Source: Erysipelothrix sp. UBA3383 (lineage in GTDB: Bacteria > Bacillota_I > Bacilli_A > Erysipelotrichales > Erysipelotrichaceae). From it: 9,178 nt of DNA. The notes below the pieces were generated by a model. The model was given only the letters and a program-made list of their open reading frames with translations, had not been told where the DNA came from and made no database searches. Positions within the stretch are counted from its first letter, which is position 1. Every line of letters starts with the position of its first letter. The translations under genes and the position numbers were made by a program. Shown here piece by piece: positions 1 to 5,575 of this stretch. The DNA lies in contig DEPV01000045.1 in the NCBI GenBank assembly GCA_002358955.1, positions 1,110-10,287 of the forward strand. The letters are read 5' to 3'.

Positions 1-224
1 TATTCAGTAAACACGGAGCGAATATAGGACATGCGATCTGGTACATGATCAGACTGCACACTATCTTTATTCGTTTCATTTGTGTCTTCAGAATGGTTTA
101 GATTCTCTTTTGGTGAAGTTTCACCAGTATTGGATGGTACTGAATTTTCAGCGGGTTTATCAACAGTCTTACATCCCATTAGACTGAGCAGTAATACTGC
201 CATAACGATGCGTTTCTTCATCAT
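1..224 (-). CDS. Lipoprotein of unknown function, N-terminal part (runs off left end)
   Basis: Read leftward from the ATG at 224-222, 74 codons stay open to the window edge, so the C-terminal part is missing. The N-terminus is a lipoprotein signal peptide: Lys/Arg at residues 3-5, a hydrophobic core at 6-16, and the lipobox Leu-Met-Gly-Cys with the lipidated Cys at residue 18. Residues 19-60 form a polar linker rich in Ser, Thr, Asn, Glu and Asp, as expected for a tether between the membrane anchor and an outer domain. Only the first few residues of that domain are visible (from about residue 61), so no function can be assigned. A good ribosome binding site (GGAGGTGAT, 237-229 on the minus strand) lies 8 bases from the first ATG. 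A second ATG follows directly at 221-219. The gene has its own promoter at 282-310. Confidence 0.85.
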   Translation of the reverse strand, partial: MMKKRIVMAVLLLSLMGCKTVDKPAENSVPSNTGETSPKENLNHSEDTNETNKDSVQSDHVPDRMSYIRSVFTE

Positions 225-253
225 TAATATCACCTCCATAGTATAGCCCTGGA

Positions 254-267
254 CATAGATATCTATG
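254..267. repeat. Perfect 14-bp palindrome, possible operator
   Basis: CATAGATATCTATG reads the same on both strands. It lies between the lipoprotein promoter (-10 at 282-287, predicted +1 near 275) and the lipoprotein start codon, at about +8 to +21 of the transcript. That is a position where a bound repressor could block transcription. No matching regulator is encoded in the window, so the operator role is inference. Confidence 0.4.
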
Positions 268-281
268 ATTCGACCTTAGAT

Positions 282-310
282 ACTATACTAAAGTCTTTAT
301 GGAAGGTCAA
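282..310 (-). promoter_or_regulatory. Sigma-A-type promoter of the lipoprotein gene
   Basis: On the minus strand there is TTGACC (310-305), a 17-base spacer, then TATAGT (287-282). Both boxes are close to consensus and the spacing is ideal. Predicted +1 is near 275, giving a leader of about 50 bases before the ATG at 224. The -35 box overlaps the T-tract of the terminator of the preceding degV operon. Confidence 0.7.
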
Positions 311-340
311 GAAAACAACTCAGTCTATAGGACTGAGTTG
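309..340 (-). terminator. Intrinsic terminator of the degV operon
   Basis: A perfect 10-bp stem (316-325 pairing with 331-340) with a 5-base loop is followed on the minus strand by TTTTCTT (315-309). The TAG stop codon of the second degV gene (327-325) lies in the loop and the top of the stem. Transcription of the degV pair should end here, just before the -35 box of the lipoprotein promoter. Confidence 0.8.
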
Positions 341-1185
341 ATTTTACGTTGGCATTGAAATGCGATGGTTCCGATTCCAACATGTGCTGAGACTGTTGAA
401 ATTAATTGAGTCACGCGTAATTCCGTATTAGGGAATGTTGCTTTCAATAGTTCTTTGGTTTTTTCAAGTTCTACCGGTGAGTTGACATCAACAACTGTAA
501 GGATGAAGTTTTCATCAACACCTTTATTTTTCATATCTTCGATCACTGTAGTGATTGCTTTTGACATGGTACGAACTTTATCAAAAGGATCAATGACACC
601 TTTGGTACTTGGACCTAGGAATAGTATGGGTTTAATTCTTAATAGTCCACCAAGTTTAGCAGCTAAGGGTGATAAGCGACCTCCTTTTGCAAGGTGATCC
701 AAGTTATCTGGAATGATGTAAGTGCATGAATCATTGATGACTGCATCAAGACGTTCTTGGACTTGCTCAATACTTGCGCCCTGATCAAAAAGGCGACGTG
801 CTGCAAGTGCGTATTCAAGTTCAATGTGCATGGTTGTATAACAATCATAAGGCACATAGTTTAAGCCTTGTGCATCAGCTGCAACACGCATTGCATTGAG
901 TGTTCCTGAAATCCCTTCAGTAATCGCTACTGCAAAGACAGTATCATAACCTTGTTCTTTAATGCTTTGGAATAAGCTTTCCAATTCACCCAGACTTGGT
1001 AAAGAAGTACTAACCTCTTTACCACGTTGCATCAGTGAGTTGACCTGATCATTTGAGATTTGCAAACTCTCTTGATAACTTTCTCCTTCTGCAATAATTT
1101 GAAGTGGAACTGCAAATAAGCCTTCCATTTCGATATTTTGATTATAGTAGTCTGAACCACTATCTAATACTACTGCAATTTTCAT
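325..1185 (-). CDS. DegV/FakB-family fatty-acid-binding protein (second gene of pair)
   Basis: This 286-residue protein has the normal length and motif order of the DegV family. These cytoplasmic proteins hold one fatty acid and, in the best-studied cases (FakB), present it to the kinase FakA, which makes acyl-phosphate for phospholipid synthesis. Visible marks are the N-terminal strand with Asp-Ser-Gly-Ser-Asp (residues 8-12), Thr-Ser-Leu-Pro-Ser (60-64), Gly-Ile-Ser-Gly-Thr (91-95) and a C-terminal His (268) followed by Val-Gly-Ile-Gly-Thr. The TS-x-PS, SGT and His regions surround the fatty-acid carboxylate in the family. The start is supported by AGGTAGG 8 bases upstream. It lies 34 bases downstream of the other degV gene and probably shares its mRNA, although a TATAAT hexamer (1213-1208) without a convincing -35 sits in the gap. 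No fakA gene is in the window. The lipid it binds is unknown. Confidence 0.9.
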   Translation of the reverse strand: MKIAVVLDSGSDYYNQNIEMEGLFAVPLQIIAEGESYQESLQISNDQVNSLMQRGKEVSTSLPSLGELESLFQSIKEQGYDTVFAVAITEGISGTLNAMRVAADAQGLNYVPYDCYTTMHIELEYALAARRLFDQGASIEQVQERLDAVINDSCTYIIPDNLDHLAKGGRLSPLAAKLGGLLRIKPILFLGPSTKGVIDPFDKVRTMSKAITTVIEDMKNKGVDENFILTVVDVNSPVELEKTKELLKATFPNTELRVTQLISTVSAHVGIGTIAFQCQRKINSVL

Positions 1186-1219
1186 AATATATACCTACCT
1201 TACATCTATTATACATGAT

Positions 1220-2089
1220 TTATTGTACATTTTGAGGGTTCATGAACCATTGTAATACGATTGTACCATTCCCAGCATGACCTGATAAGGCTGCAGGAAG
1301 GTAAGAAATATTAACTTTAATGTTATTATATTTTTCTTGTAGATAATCTTTAATCGCAAGTACCTTTTCTTCATTTAATGAGTGTAATAGATGGAATTGA
1401 TCGGTACTTGGATTGAATCCGTTTTTCTCAATGTCTTCATACATAGCACGCATTAATTTAGATTCAGTACGTCCCATTGCAAATTTCTCAATGGTTTCAC
1501 CATGGTTATCAAGTTTTAGAAGTACCTTCATTTTTAGAAGTGATGCTACTGCACCTGCAGCTGCAGAGATACGGCCACTTGCTTTTAATTGATCTAGGGT
1601 TTCTGGAATAACATAAGATTCAGTGTGTTTGTAGAAAGTATTGAGTGTTTCAACAATTTCATCAACAGATTTTCCTGCTTGGTTTAATTTTTCAATGATT
1701 GCAGCGGATGCTTGTACTGGTCCTGCAATGGTCATGGTATCAATGACGCTGACATTGTTATTGTCCAGTGCATCAGCAGCAGCGCTGAATGAGTTGAAGG
1801 TTCCTGATAGTTTTGAAGACAGACTAACAACAATAATATGGTCATAGCCTTGTGATTGAATGTCTTCATAAAGTGCATGAACCGTTCCTACGCTGGGTTG
1901 TGATGTTTGGATCAGTTCATTGCGTGATAAGATATCTTGAACTTCCTCTACACTAATATCAACTTGGTCTGTGTATTCTTTCCCTTTATAGATAATGGAT
2001 AAAGGCGCTACAAAGACATTGGGTAATTGAGTAATTTCTTCAGGGGTAAACCCTGCCGATGAATCGACAACGAGTGCTAATTTTTTCAT
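1220..2089 (-). CDS. DegV/FakB-family fatty-acid-binding protein (first gene of pair)
   Basis: This 289-residue DegV-family protein is a divergent paralogue of its downstream neighbour. It has the N-terminal Val-Asp-Ser-Ser (residues 8-11), a canonical Thr-Ser-Gln-Pro-Ser (62-66), Leu-Ser-Ser-Lys-Leu-Ser-Gly-Thr (90-97) and a C-terminal Gly-His-Ala-Gly-Asn-Gly-Thr (His271), which together frame the fatty-acid pocket. No signal peptide or membrane segment is visible, in line with a cytoplasmic carrier. The ATG is preceded by AAAGGAG, with a rather long gap of about 12 bases. It is the promoter-proximal gene of a two-gene operon starting from the promoter at 2126-2153. The two copies are clearly different in sequence, so they may bind different fatty acids, as FakB1 and FakB2 do in other Bacillota; this is inference. 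Confidence 0.9.
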   Translation of the reverse strand: MKKLALVVDSSAGFTPEEITQLPNVFVAPLSIIYKGKEYTDQVDISVEEVQDILSRNELIQTSQPSVGTVHALYEDIQSQGYDHIIVVSLSSKLSGTFNSFSAAADALDNNNVSVIDTMTIAGPVQASAAIIEKLNQAGKSVDEIVETLNTFYKHTESYVIPETLDQLKASGRISAAAGAVASLLKMKVLLKLDNHGETIEKFAMGRTESKLMRAMYEDIEKNGFNPSTDQFHLLHSLNEEKVLAIKDYLQEKYNNIKVNISYLPAALSGHAGNGTIVLQWFMNPQNVQ

Positions 2090-2125
2090 AATTTATAAAA
2101 TCTCCTTTAAATTGCTTACTTTCAC

Positions 2126-2153
2126 ATTATACCTAATATACTTTGATAGTCAA
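2126..2153 (-). promoter_or_regulatory. Sigma-A-type promoter of the degV pair
   Basis: On the minus strand there is TTGACT (2153-2148), a 16-base spacer, then a perfect TATAAT (2131-2126). Predicted +1 is near 2119, about 30 bases before the ATG at 2089 and upstream of the ribosome binding site. It diverges from the yigZ promoter. Confidence 0.75.
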
Positions 2154-2159
2154 ACTATC
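2145..2159. repeat. Inverted repeat over the -35 box of the degV promoter
   Basis: GATAGT (2145-2150) and ACTATC (2154-2159) are perfect 6-base arms separated by CAA. The dyad covers the -35 box of the degV promoter and lies about 10 bases upstream of the candidate yigZ -35. It could be a binding site for a regulator of one or both divergent units, but with 6-base arms in AT-rich DNA chance is also possible. Confidence 0.3.
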
Positions 2160-2168
2160 TAACTCCTT

Positions 2169-2195
2169 TTGCTTCAAAGCCAAATGGTTTATAAT
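2169..2195 (+). promoter_or_regulatory. Predicted promoter of the yigZ-CDF operon, +1 at the start codon
   Basis: A perfect TATAAT lies at 2190-2195. The best -35 candidate is TTGCTT (2169-2174), with a short 15-base spacer. With the usual six bases between the -10 and +1, transcription would start at 2202, which is the A of the yigZ ATG. There is no other gene upstream on this strand that could supply the transcript. Confidence 0.5.
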
Positions 2196-2201
2196 AAGAC
2201 T

Positions 2202-2828
2202 ATGACAAAATTATTAAGAACTATACAAGAGAATGTAATCGTAGAACAAGAGATTAACAAGTCCAAATTCATTACCTATTTAGCATTGATAGAGGATGAG
2301 GAAGCGGCTAAGGAATTTCTTCGTTCCATTAAGAAAATGCACCCCAAAGCTGCACATCACTGCAGTGCTTATGTGGTGGGTGAAATTGAACGCTCCAATG
2401 ATGATGGTGAGCCTGCAAGTTCTGCAGGACTTCCCATGTTACAGGTATTGCGAGGCAGTGAATTAACATCTGTAATTGCAGTTGTTGTACGCTATTTTGG
2501 GGGTATTAAGTTAGGGGTTGGTGGTTTAATTCGAGCTTATGGATCCAGTGTGACACAAGCCATTGAAGCAGCAACCATTCTAGATCCTACTGATGTGTAT
2601 ACCATGACACTGGATTTTCCGTATGAATTTACCAATGAGGTTGAAACACACGTCGCACAACATGCTGTGATTCTTGACCGTGAATATGGTGAGACACCTG
2701 TTTATACCATTGAATTAAATGAGCCTAGTACCATGGATGTTTTACACGATCATACACGAGGCCACATCACAATGAAAACTACTGATCATCGTATTGATTA
2801 CTTGAAGGGAGGATCTGATGGACATTGA
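2202..2828 (+). CDS. yigZ: YigZ/IMPACT-family protein
   Basis: A 208-residue protein of the YigZ (UPF0029/IMPACT N-terminal domain) family, a widespread bacterial family of about 205-215 residues whose exact role is unsettled. Family signatures are clear: Ile-Asn-Lys-Ser-Lys-Phe-Ile (residues 18-24), His-His-Cys-Ser-Ala-Tyr (52-57), Asn-Asp-Asp-Gly-Glu-Pro-Ala (66-72), Ala-Gly-Leu-Pro-Met-Leu (75-80) and Arg-Tyr-Phe-Gly-Gly-Ile-Lys-Leu-Gly (97-105). A smaller C-terminal domain covers about residues 140-208. I chose the ATG at 2202 over an in-frame TTG at 2169 because the protein then begins where family members usually do and because 2169 lies inside the predicted promoter. No Shine-Dalgarno precedes the ATG, and the TATAAT ends only six bases upstream, so translation may begin on a leaderless message. 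The stop overlaps the next gene by 11 bases. Confidence 0.9.
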   Translation: MTKLLRTIQENVIVEQEINKSKFITYLALIEDEEAAKEFLRSIKKMHPKAAHHCSAYVVGEIERSNDDGEPASSAGLPMLQVLRGSELTSVIAVVVRYFGGIKLGVGGLIRAYGSSVTQAIEAATILDPTDVYTMTLDFPYEFTNEVETHVAQHAVILDREYGETPVYTIELNEPSTMDVLHDHTRGHITMKTTDHRIDYLKGGSDGH

Positions 2829-3240
2829 GAAAGAACTTAGAAATCACGATTTAATTGTGACACCTGCACGGATTGCAATCCTTAGCATTCTTAAGGAATC
2901 ATCATCCCCTTTAACACTGGATGCCATTAAAGCTTCACTTATCGAAGATGGTTTAACCATTAATCAATCGACCGTCTATCGTACCTTGGATCAATTTAAG
3001 GAAGTTGGAATGATTCTAAAATCTACTCCTAAACAACCGTTTCAACCTCTGTATGAATATCGAGATGGGACACATTCACATTATTTAATTTGCACCAATT
3101 GTGGTATAATAAAAAGAATTGATGATTGTCCAATTCATCAATATGAAGATAAAATAGCACACGAACAAGGCTACATTATTCATGCACACCGACTGGAATT
3201 GTATGGTATCTGTAGCATGTGCCAAAAGGAGATTCAATGA
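2818..3240 (+). CDS. Fur-family metal-dependent regulator, Zur-like
   Basis: A 140-residue, full-length Fur-family repressor. Residues 1-75 form the winged-helix DNA-binding domain, with Thr-Pro-Ala-Arg (15-18) and the recognition-helix signature Ser-Thr-Val-Tyr-Arg-Thr-Leu (51-57). Residues 80-140 form the dimerisation and metal domain. Cys92/Cys95 and Cys132/Cys135 are the two CxxC pairs of the structural zinc site. His86, His88, Cys104, His107, His122, His124 and Glu127 are candidate ligands for the sensing site. A Cys followed by Pro about nine residues after the first CxxC (Asp-Asp-Cys-Pro) is, as I recall, a mark of Zur rather than PerR or Fur, so zinc is the favoured metal; the C-terminal stretch before the last CxxC is also like PerR. 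The ATG overlaps the yigZ end and has AAGGGAGG five bases upstream. Sharing an operon with a cation exporter supports a metal-response role. Confidence 0.85.
   Translation: MDIEKELRNHDLIVTPARIAILSILKESSSPLTLDAIKASLIEDGLTINQSTVYRTLDQFKEVGMILKSTPKQPFQPLYEYRDGTHSHYLICTNCGIIKRIDDCPIHQYEDKIAHEQGYIIHAHRLELYGICSMCQKEIQ
3224..3231 (+). promoter_or_regulatory. Ribosome binding site that sets the VOC gene start
   Basis: AAAAGGAG lies inside the end of the Fur-family gene. It is 5 bases before the ATG at 3237 and 8 before the adjacent ATG at 3240. It lies downstream of the in-frame GTG at 3219, which therefore is not the start. Confidence 0.75.
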
Positions 3241-4082
3241 TGATTCATCTGAGTGATACCATGACTTTAGGCAAGGTTAGCCTGAAGGTTAAAGATTTTG
3301 ATACGATGCTTGATTTTTACCAGAATAAACTGGGTATGAGTATATTAGAACAGACAGATCATAAAACTGTCTTAGGAACAAAGACTCATGAATTAGTAGC
3401 CCTGATTCATGATGAGCAATTTCAATTACCAATGACACATCACACGGGTCTATTTCATTTTGCTTTATTACTTCCTGAAAGAAATGATTTACTCGCTATG
3501 ATACAGTTTCTTCAATCTCATGATGTACAGATATCAGGAGCAGCAGATCATCTATTTTCAGAAGCCATTTATCTTAATGATCCTGAGGGTAATGGGATTG
3601 AAATCTATATTCATCGTGATCGTAAAGACTGGGTTCATCTTGAGGATGGCAGTTTAAAAGGGGTCAGTGATCCACTTGACATTGATGCTTTAATTAGGGA
3701 TTTTGATGGGCGTATACTGAAGTCTTTACCAGACAATACAAGTATGGGTCACATTCATTTATCAGTTTCAAACATTGCAGACAGTGAACGATTCTACACT
3801 GAAAATCTAAATTTTGAAAACCAGACAAGCATGCCAGGAGCACGTTTTGTATCTAAGGGACAATACCATCATCATATTGGTATGAATACGTGGAATACAA
3901 AAGGAGCATCAAAGCTTCCTAAAAACATTACTGGTTTAGTCTCTTATGAGATTTATACAGACAATTATGATGATGTTAAAGATGCATTATTAAAAAGTAC
4001 TTTAAATTATGTTGTTGCAGATGATACCTTGAATATCTTTGATAATGAAGGGGTTCTGATCAGTATCAGAAAAGCATTATGA
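3237..4082 (+). CDS. Two-domain VOC-superfamily protein (CatE/glyoxalase-like)
   Basis: A 281-residue protein made of two vicinal-oxygen-chelate modules (about residues 10-127 and 170-281), the layout and length of CatE-type proteins usually annotated as catechol-2,3-dioxygenase or glyoxalase. Matching motifs are Gly-Leu-Phe-His-Phe-Ala (71-76), Ala-Asp-His-Leu-Phe-Ser-Glu-Ala (103-110), Asp-Pro-Glu-Gly-Asn-Gly-Ile-Glu-Ile-Tyr (115-124), Gly-His-Ile-His-Leu (171-175) and Tyr-His-His-His-Ile-Gly-Met-Asn-Thr-Trp (210-219). The usual metal ligands are incomplete in each half. The first module has Lys13 where a His is normally found, though His74 and Glu122 are present. The second has His172 and His211-213, but Ser276 near the expected Glu position. 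Substrate and activity are therefore uncertain. Its start overlaps the stop of the regulator gene (ATGA) and its stop overlaps the start of the exporter gene (ATGA), so the three are probably translationally coupled. Confidence 0.85.
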   Translation: MMIHLSDTMTLGKVSLKVKDFDTMLDFYQNKLGMSILEQTDHKTVLGTKTHELVALIHDEQFQLPMTHHTGLFHFALLLPERNDLLAMIQFLQSHDVQISGAADHLFSEAIYLNDPEGNGIEIYIHRDRKDWVHLEDGSLKGVSDPLDIDALIRDFDGRILKSLPDNTSMGHIHLSVSNIADSERFYTENLNFENQTSMPGARFVSKGQYHHHIGMNTWNTKGASKLPKNITGLVSYEIYTDNYDDVKDALLKSTLNYVVADDTLNIFDNEGVLISIRKAL

Positions 4083-5203
4083 GCGAGGTAAAACGTACAA
4101 AAACCATTGATAAAATTGGCTTTATTGGAAGTCTTGTTAACGGCATTTTATTTCTATTGAAATTAATTGTCGGATTGATTACAGGTTCCATTGCTATGAC
4201 CACCGATGCGTTTAATAACTTATCTGATTTTGCAAACATTGTAATTACTTATATTGCACTTAAATTATCATTAAAACCAGCGGATGAAGATCATCCTTAT
4301 GGCCATGAGCGATTTGAAATCATTGCTGGATTTACGGTCTCACTGATCATGATATTAATTGCAGTGGAAAGTATTCGTACAGGGATTGCATCCTTCTTTC
4401 ATGGTGGTGAATCCATGATTAATATACAAGTTGTTGCAATCAGTTCATTTGCAATTTTACTTAAATTTATCTTAATGTTGGTCTACCGCTATTACAGTAC
4501 GAAACTAGAATCACCTTTATTAAAGACAAATGAATACGATTCTTTATTTGATGTTCTTATTTCATGTTCATTAATTGTCGCATATTTCCTACAACCTTAT
4601 GTCTCCTTGAATCTGGATGCCAGTATGGGGGTCATTATTGGGATTATTATTTTTATGACAGCGATCGGTTTATTGAAGGATTTTATTTCAGGTTTACTGG
4701 GTCGTAAGGCAAGTGATGAGGAAATTGAAGGGATTTTAGAAATCTTAGATAACAATACTTCCATTGCAGGATATCATGATCTATCCATTCACAGCTATGG
4801 TAAATTTCATAAATACGCCCTGGTTCATGTTGAAGTCGATCAGCATTTATCACTGATTAAAGCTCATAAAATAATTGACAAAATTGAAGATGATGTCTTG
4901 AATAAAACTGGCATCAGTCTTGATGTCCACTTGGATCCACTTGACCTAAGCAGTCCTGAAATCAAAGATGTCATCGCAATCCTTAAAGATTTATACCGTA
5001 ATTTACATCCTTTAATTGATTTCCATGATGTTCGTATAGATGGTACTGAACTGCGACTGGAAGTCTTTAATCCAAAGGAAACACAGATTAGTAATGAAGA
5101 GATTAGAATCAAAACCAACAAGCATTTACGCGAATATACTGTTGAAATTGATTTTGAGTACATAAATTTAATCCAAGATTACAAAGATAGTAAGATTTCG
5201 TAA
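4079..5203 (+). CDS. Cation diffusion facilitator exporter, probably Mn-type
   Basis: A 374-residue membrane transporter of the CDF family, which exports divalent metal ions from the cytoplasm in exchange for protons. Six hydrophobic segments are visible, near residues 12-35, 38-62, 82-104, 115-137, 157-173 and 180-199. The transport site in helix 2 is Asp43-x3-Asn47, in the sequence Asp-Ala-Phe-Asn-Asn-Leu-Ser-Asp. In helix 5 it is Asp154-x3-Asp158. Zn-type CDFs normally carry His-x3-Asp in helix 5, while Asp-x3-Asp is found in Mn- and Fe-type members, so Mn export (MntE-like) is the favoured reading. The His-Pro-Tyr-Gly-His-Glu loop (72-77) is typical of the family. The cytoplasmic C-terminal part (about 205-374) is longer than in 300-residue CDFs, as in MntE. 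The ATG sits in an ATGA overlap without a clear ribosome binding site, so translation likely depends on the upstream gene. Confidence 0.9.
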   Translation: MSEVKRTKTIDKIGFIGSLVNGILFLLKLIVGLITGSIAMTTDAFNNLSDFANIVITYIALKLSLKPADEDHPYGHERFEIIAGFTVSLIMILIAVESIRTGIASFFHGGESMINIQVVAISSFAILLKFILMLVYRYYSTKLESPLLKTNEYDSLFDVLISCSLIVAYFLQPYVSLNLDASMGVIIGIIIFMTAIGLLKDFISGLLGRKASDEEIEGILEILDNNTSIAGYHDLSIHSYGKFHKYALVHVEVDQHLSLIKAHKIIDKIEDDVLNKTGISLDVHLDPLDLSSPEIKDVIAILKDLYRNLHPLIDFHDVRIDGTELRLEVFNPKETQISNEEIRIKTNKHLREYTVEIDFEYINLIQDYKDSKIS

Positions 5204-5208
5204 TCTTG
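5174..5208. repeat. Inverted repeat spanning the CDF stop codon, with an alternative hairpin
   Basis: CAAGATTAC (5174-5182) and GTAATCTTG (5200-5208) are perfect 9-base arms with a 17-base loop. Inside the loop, a second AAGATT (5192-5197) can instead pair with AATCTT (5202-5207), giving a tighter 6-bp hairpin. The two structures exclude each other. The TAA stop (5201-5203) lies in the shared arm. Confidence 0.45.
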
Positions 5209-5227
5209 TAAATATCTATAATATGAG

Positions 5228-5269
5228 AAAGAAAGACTGAAGCAATATATTTCAGTCTTTCTTTTTTTC
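5228..5269 (+). terminator. Strong intrinsic terminator of the yigZ-CDF operon
   Basis: A stem of about 14 bp (5228-5241 with 5251-5264, mostly A-G paired with T-C) and a 9-base loop runs into an uninterrupted T-run to 5268. It begins 24 bases after the CDF stop codon. There is no matching A-run before it, so it acts mainly on plus-strand transcripts. Confidence 0.9.
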
Positions 5270-5491
5270 TGACCAATTTACCATTAAATGTCACTGATGA
5301 TTGCATATAAGTAACTTTAATGCAGTTTGTATTAATGAATGCTTTGTTACTATGCTTCATAAATTATTGATTAGAAATATCTCATGGTGTACATGATAAT
5401 AGTTTTCATCTACCCACAACAGAAATATTTACTACCACTTTATAATTTCCGTGATAGAATGAAAAATATAGTGGATATCAAATTCATACAA

Positions 5492-5537
5492 ATGATATTG
5501 AATACTAAGATTGAGGCATATTATTCATAGGTATCAT
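5492..5537. repeat. Nested inverted repeats upstream of the esterase gene
   Basis: Two sets of arms are nested: ATGATA (5492-5497) with TATCAT (5532-5537), and inside them TGAATA (5499-5504) with TATTCA (5522-5527). The candidate TTGAAT/TATTAT promoter lies within this structure. It could be a hairpin or a pair of operator half-sites; the spacing between arms is not equal on both sides. Confidence 0.35.
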
Positions 5538-5538
5538 C

Positions 5539-5561
5539 ATTTGAAGTCCATTCATTCAAAT
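5539..5561. repeat. Inverted repeat directly upstream of the esterase ribosome binding site
   Basis: ATTTGAA (5539-5545) and TTCAAAT (5555-5561) are perfect 7-base arms with a 9-base spacer. The dyad ends at the base before the AGGAGGAG ribosome binding site. It could be an operator or a 5'-leader hairpin. Confidence 0.4.
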
Positions 5562-5569
5562 AGGAGGAG
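5562..5569 (+). promoter_or_regulatory. Ribosome binding site of the esterase gene
   Basis: AGGAGGAG lies six bases before the ATG at 5576. It is a near-perfect match to the 16S anti-Shine-Dalgarno and the strongest in the window, which fixes the start. Confidence 0.85.
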
Positions 5570-5575
5570 TTTCAT

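Larger units (their letters stand above)
5270..5575. other. Non-coding AT-rich region upstream of the esterase gene
   Basis: I see no convincing gene in these 306 bases; open frames are short and lack ribosome binding sites. It must hold the esterase promoter, but no strong one stands out. Candidates are TATAAT at 5441-5446 without a good -35, and TTGAAT (5498-5503) with TATTAT (5519-5524) at a short 15-base spacing. A small dyad, TCATG-N5-CATGA, lies at 5382-5396. Two larger dyads lie close to the gene and are listed separately. There is no cre-like sequence here, unlike upstream of nanA. Confidence 0.6.

Noticed and set aside
455..697. Plus-strand open frame opposite the second degV gene
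   Set aside because: It is antisense to a clearly conserved gene, has no ribosome binding site and resembles no protein family.
1641..1847. Plus-strand open frame opposite the first degV gene
   Set aside because: It is a shadow of the conserved DegV frame without start signals.
2169..2201. TTG at 2169 as the yigZ start, adding 11 residues
   Set aside because: No ribosome binding site precedes it, it lies inside the predicted promoter, and the family N-terminus fits the ATG at 2202.
2189..2203. PerR-box-like sequence upstream of yigZ (TTATAAT half-site)
   Set aside because: Only the left half matches; the right half does not, and TATAAT is explained by the -10 box.
3219..3236. GTG at 3219 as the VOC gene start, adding 6 residues
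   Set aside because: The AAAAGGAG ribosome binding site lies downstream of it and points to the ATG at 3237 or 3240.
4239..4246. GTAATTAC inside the CDF gene as part of a Zur box
   Set aside because: It is inside a coding region, lacks the central spacer base and outer arms of known Zur boxes, and is likely chance.
5109..5360. Minus-strand open frame covering the end of the CDF gene and its terminator
   Set aside because: It crosses the strong terminator hairpin and the CDF coding region, and its protein shows no recognisable features.
5441..5446. TATAAT as the definite esterase promoter
   Set aside because: There is no acceptable -35 box at 16-18 bases upstream, so it is kept only as a weak candidate.
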